DNA of 64,000 bases from Chryseobacterium indologenes (GTDB taxonomy: Bacteria > Bacteroidota > Bacteroidia > Flavobacteriales > Weeksellaceae), in contig DJTE01000007.1 in assembly GCA_002439165.1 (NCBI GenBank), positions 1-64,000 of the forward strand, read 5' to 3'. Below the pieces are notes generated by a model, which saw nothing but the letters and a program-made list of their open reading frames with translations, ran no database searches and was not told the DNA's origin. Positions 17,970 to 26,623 of the stretch are shown piece after piece. Position 1 is the stretch's first letter. Each line of letters begins with the position of its first letter. A program made the translations under genes and the position numbers.

Positions 17970-18084
17970 ATAGGTTTAGGCAGCGGTTTTTATGACAAGT
18001 ATCATTTGGCTGTCTTGGTGATCTCCCTTACTTTTGATGTCGTTATTAAAGAAACTGACTTTAAGGATAAAAACGGACAGAGTT

Positions 18085-19896
18085 ATGATCAAAAAGATTG
18101 GAAGCCTATTTTTACTGGGATCGGTGTTTTGGGCGGGTGCACAGGAAAAAACCACGGATATTGAAAATATTGAATTTCAGGGAAAATTCATTTCCACTCC
18201 CTATAAAAGTGCCAACCAGAATATCACAGTAATTACCCGGGAAGATATTATCAGTTCTCCGGCAAAAAGTATTGATGAGATTCTTCAGCAGGTTCCGGGG
18301 ATGGATGTCAGAAGAAGAGGAGCCAATGGGGTACAGAGTGATATCGGTTTCAGGGGAAGTTCTTTTGAACAGGTTCTGTTGCTTCTGAACGGGATCAGGA
18401 TGAATGATTCGCAGACGGGGCATAATTCCATGAATATTCCTGTGGATCTGGAAGATGTAGAAAAAATCGAGATCATCAAAGGGCCGGCTGCCAGAAGGTT
18501 TGGCCAGAACGCTTATGCCGGAGTGATCAATATTATTACAAAAATCTATCCCGGAAAACGGGTGAAAATAAGTGCGGAGGGTGGTGATTATGAAACTTAC
18601 GGTTTCGGATTCAATGCGCAGATGGGAAATGAAAAGTTTTCCAACTCACTTCAGGCCAATTCGGCAACCTCGCAGGGCTATATGTACAATACCGATTACG
18701 AGATCAGAAATGTTTTTTATCAGAGCAGACTGGGGATTAAAAACGGAGATCTTAAACTGCAGGCCGGTTTTTCTGAAAAGAAATTCGGAGCTAACGGGTT
18801 CTACGCTTCCAAAGCGGCAACGGAACAGTATGAGGAAACCCAGGCATCTGTTGTAAGCCTTGCCCATCAGCAGAAGTTCGGGAATTTAAAGCTCAGTTCA
18901 AATGTATATTGGAGAAGGGGGCAGGATATGTACCTCTATGACAGGAACAAGCCGGATGGCTACCGGAATATGCATATCGGAAATAATGTAGGCGGAGAGG
19001 TAAACAGCAGTTACCAATGGGGGCTGGGGACAACCGGTATCGGGGTAGAGTTGAGAAAAGAGCTTCTGGCCAGTAATAATCTTGGGGAAAGAAACCGTTT
19101 CGTATCCCAGGTATTCTTTGAACATCATTTTTCATTCCTGGATAAAAAACTGAACATCAGCCCGGGGATCTCGTGGGCGAATTATTCTAAAGAAGGAAAC
19201 TTCTTCTATCCGGGGCTGGATGTAGGGTATAATTTCAATCCTAACCACAAGGTTTACGGAAATATTGCCAAAGTACACCGGGTTCCTACATTTACCGACC
19301 TGTATTATGTAAGTAAGACGGAGCAGGGAAATCCTGATCTGCTTCCTGAAAATGCCGTTTCTTCAGAAGTCGGTTACCAGTTCCAGAATAACAGGATTCT
19401 GGCCAAAGTGAACGGATTTATGAGGAATTCTGACAATTCCATAGACTGGGTTAAAAAAACACTGAAAGATCCGGTATGGTATGCTCAGAATGTAGGAAAA
19501 ATTGATACAAAAGGGGTTGAGGCAGAGGTGAGCCACAGAGTATTCGACTGGCTGAAATATACGGTAGGCTACACTTACATAGACAGCAAAATTGAAGAGT
19601 CCAATGAATTTGTTTCAAGATATATTCTCGATAATCTGAAGCATCAGTTTATCGCAAAACTGGAAACGAAATTCCTGAAAAATTTCACCAACGAACTGGT
19701 ATACAGATATAACGAACGTCTTGGATTGGGGACTTATAATCTTGTAGATGAAAAGCTGAGTTTTGCCCAAAAAGATTTTTCCATGTATGTTCTGATCAAC
19801 AACCTGACCAATACAAAATATACCGAAGCTTTTGGAGTGGAAATGCCCCGAAGATGGTTTCATATAGGCTTTTCCTATACAATTGATATTAAGTAA
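18085..19896 (+). CDS. TonB-dependent outer-membrane receptor
   Basis: Outer-membrane transporter of 603 residues; the ATG at 18085 gives the signal peptide MIKKIGSLFLLGSVFWAGAQ, whereas the upstream TTG/ATG at 18034-18037 adds residues that do not improve it. A plug domain follows (ITVITREDIISSPAKSIDEI, VPGMDVRRRG, GFRGSSFEQVLLLLNGIRMND, IEIIKGPAARRFGQNAYAGVINIIT), then a beta-barrel ending in the aromatic FSYTIDIK. The size and lack of an N-terminal carboxypeptidase-like domain suggest a BtuB/siderophore-type receptor rather than a SusC-type glycan importer. No riboswitch or Fur-like box is obvious upstream, so the ligand is unknown. The DUF2490 gene follows after 71 bases. Confidence 0.9.
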   Translation: MIKKIGSLFLLGSVFWAGAQEKTTDIENIEFQGKFISTPYKSANQNITVITREDIISSPAKSIDEILQQVPGMDVRRRGANGVQSDIGFRGSSFEQVLLLLNGIRMNDSQTGHNSMNIPVDLEDVEKIEIIKGPAARRFGQNAYAGVINIITKIYPGKRVKISAEGGDYETYGFGFNAQMGNEKFSNSLQANSATSQGYMYNTDYEIRNVFYQSRLGIKNGDLKLQAGFSEKKFGANGFYASKAATEQYEETQASVVSLAHQQKFGNLKLSSNVYWRRGQDMYLYDRNKPDGYRNMHIGNNVGGEVNSSYQWGLGTTGIGVELRKELLASNNLGERNRFVSQVFFEHHFSFLDKKLNISPGISWANYSKEGNFFYPGLDVGYNFNPNHKVYGNIAKVHRVPTFTDLYYVSKTEQGNPDLLPENAVSSEVGYQFQNNRILAKVNGFMRNSDNSIDWVKKTLKDPVWYAQNVGKIDTKGVEAEVSHRVFDWLKYTVGYTYIDSKIEESNEFVSRYILDNLKHQFIAKLETKFLKNFTNELVYRYNERLGLGTYNLVDEKLSFAQKDFSMYVLINNLTNTKYTEAFGVEMPRRWFHIGFSYTIDIK

Positions 19897-19934
19897 ATAT
19901 TAATCCGATATTAATGAAAGTTAATATTAATAAA

Positions 19935-19954
19935 TTGTTAAATCTATTATTTTT
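19935..19954 (+). promoter_or_regulatory. Possible promoter before the DUF2490 gene
   Basis: TTG at 19935 and TATTATTTTTGC (19945-19955) resemble the -33 and -7 elements, although the spacing is short. The box ends 13 bases before the ATG at 19968. Confidence 0.35.
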
Positions 19955-19967
19955 GCAAAAAATTTTT

Positions 19968-20684
19968 ATGAAACTTTTTTTAAGCCTGAGTTTACTTTTC
20001 AGTTTGGCCTTTTTCAAAGCACAGGAACATATTTCCAGCTTCAATGCAGTGACTCTAACGTATAAGTTTCATCCCAAATTTTTCCTCTATGCGGAAGGCC
20101 AGCTCAGGGGAAATGAAGATTATACGTATCCTGATTATTACGAAATCAAAGGAGGAATAGGGTATAACCTTACCAAGAATCATAAGCCATTTGTGGGGCT
20201 TGGAAGATACGTGAACTACAAAGATCATACATTAAGCAGGGAAGAGTTCAGGGTATGGCTTCAGGATGTAATCGACTTCAAAAAAGGTGTTGTGAAGTTC
20301 GAAAACCGTTTCCGTGCAGAGAAAAGCTGGTTTTATGAACCTGCTACTGATAAAGCATCTCAAAGAATGCGTTACAGATACCGCCTGAATGTAAGTGTTC
20401 CCCTGAATTCAAAAAGCATCAAAAAAGGAACTGTTTTTGCCAATGCTTATGACGAAATATTCCTGGTAAGTCCAATGAAGCCAACCTTTGCCAGAAACAG
20501 GGTGTATGGAGGATTCGGGTACCAGATCGACGATTATTTCGGAATTCTGACAGGTTACCTGTGGCAACGTGAATTTGAAGCAAAAGGAAATAAAAATCTT
20601 CATTTTATTTATCTTGCTTTAAATATTAACATTGACGGTACAGACCATCCTACAAAAACATACGATTTCCCGGGAGCGGATTAA
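19968..20684 (+). CDS. DUF2490 family outer-membrane protein
   Basis: Protein of 238 residues from the ATG at 19968, which gives the signal peptide MKLFLSLSLLFSLAFFKAQ; an in-frame ATG at 19914 precedes the promoter-like box and is rejected. Alternating amphipathic strands (KFFLYAEGQLRG, YYEIKGGIGYNLT, RMRYRYRLNVSVPL, RVYGGFGYQIDDYFGILTGYLW) indicate a small beta-barrel, as described for DUF2490. It lies just downstream of the TonB-dependent receptor and may be an accessory to it. Its stop codon overlaps the stop of the convergent HD gene in the shared TTAA at 20681-20684. Confidence 0.8.
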   Translation: MKLFLSLSLLFSLAFFKAQEHISSFNAVTLTYKFHPKFFLYAEGQLRGNEDYTYPDYYEIKGGIGYNLTKNHKPFVGLGRYVNYKDHTLSREEFRVWLQDVIDFKKGVVKFENRFRAEKSWFYEPATDKASQRMRYRYRLNVSVPLNSKSIKKGTVFANAYDEIFLVSPMKPTFARNRVYGGFGYQIDDYFGILTGYLWQREFEAKGNKNLHFIYLALNINIDGTDHPTKTYDFPGAD

Positions 20685-21127
20685 TATTTCTCGATCAGAT
20701 AGCGATAGGCTTTCAGGTATTTGTTGAATCTTTTGATGTCTTTGGGAGTAAGTTCTCTGTTTACCCTTCTGAGGTCCATATTATCACGGAGATCATTCAG
20801 CTTTACTGCTACGGCAAGAGGAGATCTTTCGGTTCTTTTGATGAACTCGTCGTAGTCTTCTTCCGGATCGAATTTGGTCAGGCAGCTTACCGCAAAAATA
20901 ATGTATTCCGGAAAGCCTTCACTTCTTAAATAATCGAAGCTGAATTCTGCGGGATGATCTTCCACTACATCGTGGAGTACTCCAACGATTTTTTCATCCA
21001 TGGTTTTTCCATATTCCATTACCCGCATGACGTGGGCAATGTAGGGGGCGTGGTATTTGTCAGTCTGTCCTTTATGTGCTTTATCAGCTATTTTGATTGC
21101 TCTGTGCAGCAGTTCTTCTTTTGTCAT
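20681..21127 (-). CDS. HD-domain phosphohydrolase (RelA/SpoT hydrolase-like)
   Basis: Protein of 148 residues with the metal-binding pattern of the HD superfamily: YIAHVMRV, then LHDVVED (His52, Asp53 and the following Glu-Asp), then VKLNDLRDNMDL. This arrangement is that of small (p)ppGpp hydrolase-like proteins (MESH1/SpoT hydrolase domain) without a synthetase domain. A role in alarmone or NADPH hydrolysis is inferred only. Its last codons overlap the DUF2490 gene by 4 bases. Confidence 0.78.
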   Translation of the reverse strand: MTKEELLHRAIKIADKAHKGQTDKYHAPYIAHVMRVMEYGKTMDEKIVGVLHDVVEDHPAEFSFDYLRSEGFPEYIIFAVSCLTKFDPEEDYDEFIKRTERSPLAVAVKLNDLRDNMDLRRVNRELTPKDIKRFNKYLKAYRYLIEKY

Positions 21128-21154
21128 TCTATGTAAAAATAGAGTACAAAAATA

Positions 21155-21184
21155 AAAAATGCCTTAAAAAAACAAGGCATTTTT
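21155..21184 (-). terminator. Terminator after the YegP-like gene
   Basis: The perfect 11-bp stem AAAAATGCCTT/AAGGCATTTTT with an A-rich loop is followed on the minus strand by a T tract. It separates the YegP-like gene from the HD gene. Confidence 0.85.
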
Positions 21185-21203
21185 ATAAAGATTATTTTAT
21201 ATC

Positions 21204-21542
21204 TTATGATTGGCTGCTTTCATCTTCCACAAAAGCAGCCAGAGCATTGTTTTTTACGGATCCGATGCCGTTTTCCAGTCCGTTTCCGGACTCATACATC
21301 TGGCTGGTTCCGATGATCTGCCCGTTTGCGGCTTTAAGATTAAAATAAAACCGGCCGTCTTTTGCTGTATTTCTTTCAAATTTTGTGTCATCCTGGGAAT
21401 TGGTCTTTACAGATTCTATTCCGTTTTCACAGGAGACTCTGGAGGTGTACCCCTGACCGGTTAAAATAACCTGTCCGTTTCCGGCTTTTAAACTGAACTG
21501 AAAATCATTATTGGCTCTCTTTGAAATTATAAATTTTCCCAT
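21204..21542 (-). CDS. YegP/DUF1508 family protein
   Basis: 112 residues made of two tandem copies of the DUF1508 unit: FQFSLKAGNGQVILTGQGY with ENGIESVKTNS, then FYFNLKAANGQIIGTSQMY with ENGIGSVKNNA. The two-unit form is typical of YegP. The function is unknown; it is cytosolic with no signal peptide. Confidence 0.9.
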   Translation of the reverse strand: MGKFIISKRANNDFQFSLKAGNGQVILTGQGYTSRVSCENGIESVKTNSQDDTKFERNTAKDGRFYFNLKAANGQIIGTSQMYESGNGLENGIGSVKNNALAAFVEDESSQS

Positions 21543-21571
21543 AGTATTAGTTTTTTTAATTTGTTTTTTTG

Positions 21572-21895
21572 CTATTTGGAGGGTTCTGTCTTTTTTATTT
21601 CGGTTTTAGGTATTTCAGGAGTGACAGGATTGGGGATTTTGTATTTTGAAAGATCTTTTTTAGGCTCTTTTAATGCCATATAAAGTGTAGTGTCCGGTTT
21701 TACGGTAAGGATTTTATACAGTTCTTTATAGTCTTTTCTGGTGGAAGTATTGAGTTTTTCAACAGGAATGATTTCGGGCTTTCCCGGTTTTAAAATCCTG
21801 AGAGTATCTGTTTTCGGTATCATTGGCAGCTGATCGTTTTTTTGGGCGGAAACTGCAGCTGAAATTATAAATAAAGGAAATAATAAAGCTTTCAT
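21572..21895 (-). CDS. Small secreted proline/lysine-rich hypothetical protein
   Basis: 107 residues with the signal peptide MKALLFPLFIISAAVSAQK. The mature part is rich in Pro, Lys and Thr (LRILKPGKPEIIPVEKLN; tail VTPEIPKTEIKKTEPSK), looks unstructured and has no known domain. It could be a periplasmic linker or envelope protein. A TATCTTTA-like -7 box lies at 21913-21920 on the minus strand. Confidence 0.65.
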   Translation of the reverse strand: MKALLFPLFIISAAVSAQKNDQLPMIPKTDTLRILKPGKPEIIPVEKLNTSTRKDYKELYKILTVKPDTTLYMALKEPKKDLSKYKIPNPVTPEIPKTEIKKTEPSK

Positions 21896-22037
21896 GTGTT
21901 GTAATTTTAAATTAAAGATAAAGAAAAATACCGGAGTCTTCTGTTATTCAGAAGTTCCTGATATTATAAGACAATTCATGAGCCGGAAATATTACATTCT
22001 TCATGAGATATATGCAGAATGAAACTGATGAATAGGA

Positions 22038-22496
22038 TTATCTTATATTCAGTTTTGCAATGGATTTAATTTTTTTATCCTGGCCCAGTGTAAATTCAAA
22101 ATAATAATTTTCATCAGCTTTTACTTCTTCAAAGAACTGAGGCTGAGGCTGAAGCTGATCTGTGAAATATGTAAAATCTTCGGATAGCTGCAGCCGGGTA
22201 TTATCCGATGAAACACAGCCGACCTCGTACATCGCTTCACAATGTTCATTGTTTCCATTGACATCACTTACTGAAGCTGTTCCTGTCAGGACAGAGGCAC
22301 AATGAAAGGTCAGTACGTAATTTTCAGCTTCTTTTTCTGAACGGACATTTGTGGCAAAAACGGCAGTATCTGCTTTTATATCTTCATTACAGGTACAGGA
22401 TGCTGTCCGGGAAATTGGGTCAGTGTTATTTTTACCGGATTCCTTGCTGCAGGCAGAAAGCGCTAATATCAGTATTGCAGATGTTATTATTTTCAT
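22038..22496 (-). CDS. Hypothetical lipoprotein
   Basis: 152 residues. The lipobox LALSAC places the lipid-modified Cys at 16. The mature part is short and beta-rich, with several extra cysteines (CTC, HC, HC, GC) that may form disulphides. No family is recognised. It is probably anchored in the outer membrane, as Ser follows the cysteine region only after charged residues (CSKESGKN). Confidence 0.65.
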   Translation of the reverse strand: MKIITSAILILALSACSKESGKNNTDPISRTASCTCNEDIKADTAVFATNVRSEKEAENYVLTFHCASVLTGTASVSDVNGNNEHCEAMYEVGCVSSDNTRLQLSEDFTYFTDQLQPQPQFFEEVKADENYYFEFTLGQDKKIKSIAKLNIR

Positions 22497-22543
22497 GTTT
22501 CTTTCAATGGTATAACAAGATACAGGTTTTTCTATTATACGGG

Positions 22544-22576
22544 TAAAAAAAAGCGCCTCAAAAGATGAGACGCTTT
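22544..22576 (-). terminator. Terminator of the fadNAE operon
   Basis: An 11-bp stem with one mismatch (AAAGCGCCTCA/TGAGACGCTTT) lies 22 bases past the fadE stop and is followed on the minus strand by eight T. Confidence 0.88.
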
Positions 22577-22598
22577 AATCAAATTTATGTATAAAAGA

Positions 22599-24377
22599 CT
22601 AATAAGCTCCTTTTTCAATATAATGAGCAGCCACTTTTTCAGTAAGTGCCACCACATTTGGATGGTTGGTGTATTTCGTGAATCTTCTTAATCCCGAAAG
22701 CATCATTCTCTGTTCATCTCCTTCTGCAAAAGAAACAATTCCTTCTTTAGCTGCAACGATGGTCTTCTCAACAGCTTTGTAAAGGTTAAGCTGGGCCATT
22801 GCTGCTTCTACTGAATCAGGGGCAAAATGCTTTTCAGCTCTTAATACGGCAGATTCTGCCATATAGATCTGGTTAAGGATCTCAGACGCATTCAGCAATA
22901 GGTGCTGCTGTTTTTCAATATCCATCATATATTTCTGAAGGGCTGCTCCGGAAACCATAAGGAATACTTTTTTAAGGTTGGCAATAATCGATTTTTCCTC
23001 GCTCATAAATTCAGAATAATCAGGAACTTCAAATGAAGGGATTCCCATTAATTCTTTGCTGATAGCCATTGCCGGTGATAACAGATCCAGTTCTCCTTTC
23101 ATTGCTCTCTTAATCAGCATTCCAACAGCCAGTAATCTGTTGATTTCGTTGGTTCCTTCATAGATTCTGGAAATTCTTGAATCTCTCCATGCCGCTTCCA
23201 TCGGGGTATCTTCAGAGAATCCCATTCCTCCGTACACCTGGATTCCTTCGTCTGCCGTATGCTGGGCAAGATCTGAAACGAAAACTTTAAGAATAGAACA
23301 TTCCACTGCGAATTCTTCAACACCTTTAAGCTCTGCTGCCTGATGATCCATTCCTCCTGCTACCAGCTCATCAATTTTATCCTGGATATTTTTTGCTGCT
23401 CTGTAAGACCCTGCTTCACTTACGAAAACTCCGGTTGCCATTTCAGCAAGTTTCTTTCTGATAGCTCCGAAAGTGGAAATAGAAACGCCAAACTGCTTTC
23501 TTTCGTTAGAATACTGGATAGAGTGGTTTAAAATTCTTCTCTGTGCATCAAGACATGCCGCCGCCAGCTTGATACGGCCAACATTCAGTGCGTTTAAAGC
23601 AATTTTGAACCCGTTGTTCCTTTCTCCCAGTAAGTTTTCAACAGGAATTTTCATATCGTTGAAGAAAACCTGACGGGTAGAAGAGGCACGGATACCTAGT
23701 TTATGTTCTTCTTCTCCGAAGGTAAGACTTTCAGGGTTTTCAAGCTCAGATCTGTTGATGACAAAACCTGTGATGTTTTTATCATCATCAATTTTTGCAA
23801 ACAGGGTAAATGTATCGGCAAACCCGGCATTGGAGATCCACATTTTCTGTCCGTTGATGATATAATGTTTTCCATCCTCAGAAAGTTTAGCTCTTGTTTT
23901 TCCAGAGTTCGCATCAGAACCTGCATCCGGTTCAGTTAAGCAGTAAGCTCCGAATTTTGCTCCTGTTGCGAGGTCCGGAAGGTATTTGTTTTTCTGCTCT
24001 TCGGTTCCGTAAAGAACGATCGGAAGGGTCCCGATTCCGGTGTGTGCTCCGTAGGCTGTGGCCAATGAACCCGTAACTCCTGAAATATAATCGCAGGCAA
24101 GCATTGTGGTTACAAACCCCATTCCCAGGCCTCCGTATTCTTCAGGAACAGCAATTCCCAACAGTCCCATTTCTCCCAGTTTACGCATCGTTTCTTCTGT
24201 GAATGCATAATCTTTTTTCTCAAAACGTTCTTTCTGAGGAACAACTTCTCTGTCGATAAATTCTTTCGCAGAATCACGAAGCATTTTTTGTTCTTCATTA
24301 AGTTCTTCAATGCTGAAGATTTCATTTGCAGGAATTTCTTTGATTAGGAATTCTCCACCCTTAAGTATATTGCTCAT
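22599..24377 (-). CDS. fadE: Acyl-CoA dehydrogenase (FadE type)
   Basis: FAD enzyme of 592 residues that introduces the trans-2 double bond into acyl-CoA, the first step of beta-oxidation. Visible family motifs are AYCLTEPDAGSDANS, WISNAGFADTFTLFAKI, ALNVGRIKLAAACLDAQRRILNHS, and GIQVYGGMGFSEDTPMEAAWRDSRISRIYEGTNE split around the catalytic Glu (EGTNEI). The ~190-residue C-terminal extension past the dehydrogenase domain matches the ~590-residue class that includes Bacillus FadE. It is the last gene of a leftward operon after fadN and fadA, but separated from fadA by a four-helix-bundle cassette. Confidence 0.93.
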   Translation of the reverse strand: MSNILKGGEFLIKEIPANEIFSIEELNEEQKMLRDSAKEFIDREVVPQKERFEKKDYAFTEETMRKLGEMGLLGIAVPEEYGGLGMGFVTTMLACDYISGVTGSLATAYGAHTGIGTLPIVLYGTEEQKNKYLPDLATGAKFGAYCLTEPDAGSDANSGKTRAKLSEDGKHYIINGQKMWISNAGFADTFTLFAKIDDDKNITGFVINRSELENPESLTFGEEEHKLGIRASSTRQVFFNDMKIPVENLLGERNNGFKIALNALNVGRIKLAAACLDAQRRILNHSIQYSNERKQFGVSISTFGAIRKKLAEMATGVFVSEAGSYRAAKNIQDKIDELVAGGMDHQAAELKGVEEFAVECSILKVFVSDLAQHTADEGIQVYGGMGFSEDTPMEAAWRDSRISRIYEGTNEINRLLAVGMLIKRAMKGELDLLSPAMAISKELMGIPSFEVPDYSEFMSEEKSIIANLKKVFLMVSGAALQKYMMDIEKQQHLLLNASEILNQIYMAESAVLRAEKHFAPDSVEAAMAQLNLYKAVEKTIVAAKEGIVSFAEGDEQRMMLSGLRRFTKYTNHPNVVALTEKVAAHYIEKGAY

Positions 24378-24385
24378 TTGCTATT

Positions 24386-24420
24386 ATTTTAAATTTTAGA
24401 TTATAAATTTTAAATTAGAT
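24386..24420. repeat. AT-rich inverted repeat, left flank of the four-helix-bundle gene
   Basis: The segment is built of TAGATT, TATAAATTTTAAATT and TTAG blocks. Its imperfect reverse complement flanks the gene on the other side at 24785-24815. Confidence 0.5.
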
Positions 24421-24427
24421 TTTGTCG

Positions 24428-24784
24428 TTATAAATTTTCAGATGATGTTTTAATGATTTTAGTCAAAATATTAATAATCATTTCTATTTCTTTTAAATAA
24501 GGATCGATATCAATTTGAACAAGATTTGAAGAATGATAAAGCCTCAGCCAGTATCTTGTTTCTCTGGCTTCTTTATTGGCAATAGAAAGTTTTGATATAA
24601 AATCTTTTTTAGACTGTGCCGCAATAGCTTCTTCTACGTTTGCTCCGATAGAAGTTCCGGATCGAAGAATTTGCTTCGATAAAATAAACTCATTTTGAGA
24701 TTTGCATTCAGTGTAAAATTTTATTATTCCTAAAGCAAAATCAAATGTTTTTATTTGAATCAAATTATCTTCTTTGAAACTCAT
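24428..24784 (-). CDS. Four-helix-bundle protein (S23/23S rRNA intervening-sequence family)
   Basis: 118 residues, predicted all-helical. Family landmarks are FDFALGIIKFY, the central LRSGTSIGANVEEA and ARETRYWLRL. The family was named from proteins encoded in 23S rRNA intervening sequences; many stand-alone members occur in Bacteroidota and their function is unknown. Here it lies between fadA and fadE with only ~30-50 bases on each side, and both margins are AT-rich inverted repeats. This context suggests a cassette inserted into the operon, not a beta-oxidation gene. Confidence 0.88.
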   Translation of the reverse strand: MSFKEDNLIQIKTFDFALGIIKFYTECKSQNEFILSKQILRSGTSIGANVEEAIAAQSKKDFISKLSIANKEARETRYWLRLYHSSNLVQIDIDPYLKEIEMIINILTKIIKTSSENL

Positions 24785-24815
24785 CTAAAATTTATAATTT
24801 AAAATCTATAATTAA
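24785..24815. repeat. AT-rich inverted repeat, right flank of the four-helix-bundle gene
   Basis: Its reverse complement contains TAGATTTTAAATTATAAATT, close to the left-flank block TAGATTATAAATTTTAAATT. It fills the whole space between the gene's ATG and the fadA stop codon. Confidence 0.5.
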
Positions 24816-25994
24816 TTAAAGTAGTTCAAAAATAGAAGCCGCTCCCTGGCCTGTTCCCACACACATGGATACCATTCCGTATTTGTTGCCTCGTCTTCTC
24901 ATTTCATCAAGAAGCTGAACGGTAAGTTTGGTTCCGGTACATCCAAGCGGGTGGCCTAAAGCGATGGCTCCTCCGTTGACGTTCAGGATATCCGGGTTTA
25001 ATCCCAGTTCTTTTTTTATGGCTACCGATTGAGAGGCAAAAGCTTCGTTAAGCTCAATCAGTTCGATATCTTTTAATTCCAGACCTGCCTGTTTCAACGC
25101 TTTTGGAATAGCATAGATAGGTCCCATTCCCATAATTCTTGGCTCAAGACCTGCAGCAGCGTAAGCCACTAATCTGGCTTCCGGCTGTAATCCCAATTCT
25201 TTTACCATTTCTTCACTCATTACCATTACGAAAGCCGCTCCGTCGCTCATTTGTGAAGAGTTTCCGGCTGTAACGCTTCCTCCGTTGGCAAATACAGGTC
25301 TTAATTTGGCTAAACCTGCCAGTGAAGTATCGGCTCTTGGCCCTTCATCCACAGAGAAATCGAACTTTTTAGTCTGCATTTTCTGATTCTCGTCCAGGAA
25401 ATTGTATTCTACAGGAACGGGAACGATCTGGTTGGTAAATTTTCCTTCCTGATTGGCTTTCAAAGCCTTCATATGAGATTCAAAAGCAAACTGATCCTGT
25501 TCTTCTCTTGATATATTATATTGTTTGGCTACTTCTTCCGCAGTATAACCCATTCCCCAGTAATAGTCCGGGTTGGTTTTTGCAATATCCGTTTCTGGAA
25601 CCGGCTTATAACCACCCATCGGAATATATGACATAGACTCTGTTCCTCCTGCAATAATGCAGTCTGCCATTCCAGCCTGGATTTTTGCCGAAGCAATAGC
25701 AATAGCCTCGCTTCCCGATGCACAGTATCTGTTTACAGTAACTCCCGGAACTTTATCTGTATTCAGTCCCATTAAGGAAATAAGGCGGGCAACGTTAAGT
25801 CCCTGCTCAGCTTCCGGCATCGCATTTCCTACAATAAGGTCGTCAATTCTGTTTTTATCTAATTGCGGAAGCTCCGCCATTAATTTTTCAATAACGGTTG
25901 CCGCCATTACATCGGGTCTTGTAAATCTTAAACTTCCCTTTGGAGCTTTTCCAACGGCCGTTCTGAACCCCTTTACTATATATGCTGTTTTCAT
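24816..25994 (-). CDS. fadA: Acetyl-CoA C-acyltransferase (3-ketoacyl-CoA thiolase, FadA)
   Basis: Thiolase of 392 residues that cleaves 3-ketoacyl-CoA to acetyl-CoA and a shortened acyl-CoA. The catalytic residues are visible: Cys91 in NRYCASG, His348 in ALGHPLG and Cys378 in SMCVGTGQG. Length is normal. It is the second enzyme gene of the fadN-fadA-fadE operon and starts about 37 bases past the left boundary of the transposase cassette that separates it from fadN. Confidence 0.95.
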   Translation of the reverse strand: MKTAYIVKGFRTAVGKAPKGSLRFTRPDVMAATVIEKLMAELPQLDKNRIDDLIVGNAMPEAEQGLNVARLISLMGLNTDKVPGVTVNRYCASGSEAIAIASAKIQAGMADCIIAGGTESMSYIPMGGYKPVPETDIAKTNPDYYWGMGYTAEEVAKQYNISREEQDQFAFESHMKALKANQEGKFTNQIVPVPVEYNFLDENQKMQTKKFDFSVDEGPRADTSLAGLAKLRPVFANGGSVTAGNSSQMSDGAAFVMVMSEEMVKELGLQPEARLVAYAAAGLEPRIMGMGPIYAIPKALKQAGLELKDIELIELNEAFASQSVAIKKELGLNPDILNVNGGAIALGHPLGCTGTKLTVQLLDEMRRRGNKYGMVSMCVGTGQGAASIFELL

Positions 25995-26030
25995 ATTTTT
26001 TGTTTAATTAATTTGTTTTTGAGAGATTTT

Positions 26031-26051
26031 GCCTCGTAGAGGTAAACTGTT
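26031..26051 (+). repeat. REP-like hairpin, left outer
   Basis: CCTC-GTA-GAGG hairpin followed by TAAACTGTT. It is the outer partner, in inverted orientation, of 26624-26646. Confidence 0.7.
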
Positions 26052-26079
26052 TATAGTTTGTATTGTTTTGCAATTCAGG

Positions 26080-26104
26080 GAGCTCCGTAGGAGCGACCTG
26101 TTAG
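26080..26104 (+). repeat. REP-like hairpin, left inner
   Basis: GAG-CTCC-GTA-GGAG hairpin followed by CGACCTGTTAG. The last bases contain the stop codon of the transposase gene. It is the inverted partner of 26570-26594. Confidence 0.8.
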
Positions 26105-26565
26105 TCTTCAACCCATTCAAATAAGTATTTCGGATCATATTCAATTTCAAATTTTGACATGAAATCCAGATATTCTTCTCTAAAAGTTTTGTTTTTATGA
26201 TGTTCTTCCTGATTTAAAATATATTTTACAACAGAATCAGCGCTGCTTTTAGAATAAGAAAAAGCTCCGTACCCTTCCTGCCAATTGAATTTTCCATTGA
26301 CCCATCCACTTTCATTGATGAATTTTGAAGAACCTGCTTTAATATCTCTTACTAAATCTGAAACTGATAATGTCGGATTCATGCTTACAAGAATATGAAC
26401 ATGGTCTGGCATTGCAAAAACTGCGAATAATTTTTGATTTCTGTTGCTAACGATACCTGTGATGTATTTATGTAATTCTTCTCTGTTCTCTTTTGAAATC
26501 AGATTTTGTTTTCCTTTTACTGCGAAAACAATTTGAATATAAATCTGTGTATAGGTATTGGCCAT
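26101..26565 (-). CDS. REP-associated tyrosine transposase (RAYT, IS200-like Y1/HUH)
   Basis: Single-strand transposase of 154 residues. The metal-binding HUH motif is His55-Val-His57 in AMPDHVHILVS. The nucleophile is probably Tyr115 in VVKYILNQEEHH, with Gln119 and His residues beside it. The GYGAFSYSKS motif is typical of RAYT proteins. The gene fills a 616-base cassette bounded by two inverted pairs of REP-like hairpins: the inner pair abuts its ATG and covers its stop. The cassette lies in the fad operon, five bases beyond the fadN stop. All catalytic motifs look intact, so it may be active or kept for a host function. Confidence 0.9.
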   Translation of the reverse strand: MANTYTQIYIQIVFAVKGKQNLISKENREELHKYITGIVSNRNQKLFAVFAMPDHVHILVSMNPTLSVSDLVRDIKAGSSKFINESGWVNGKFNWQEGYGAFSYSKSSADSVVKYILNQEEHHKNKTFREEYLDFMSKFEIEYDPKYLFEWVED

Positions 26566-26569
26566 AAAA

Positions 26570-26594
26570 CTAACAGGTCGCCTCTACGAGGCTC
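26570..26594 (-). repeat. REP-like hairpin, right inner
   Basis: On the minus strand it reads GAG-CCTC-GTA-GAGG-CGACCTGTTAG. The tail is identical to the left inner repeat, while the stem uses CCTC/GAGG instead of CTCC/GGAG. It starts four bases upstream of the transposase ATG. Confidence 0.8.
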
Positions 26595-26623
26595 TTCAAA
26601 ATTGTAGATTATTCATAGCTATT

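Noticed and set aside
17632..18084. Riboswitch upstream of the TonB-dependent receptor (for example cobalamin)
   Set aside because: I see no conserved B12-box-like sequence or matching fold; the stretch is explained by the composite repeat and AT-rich DNA.
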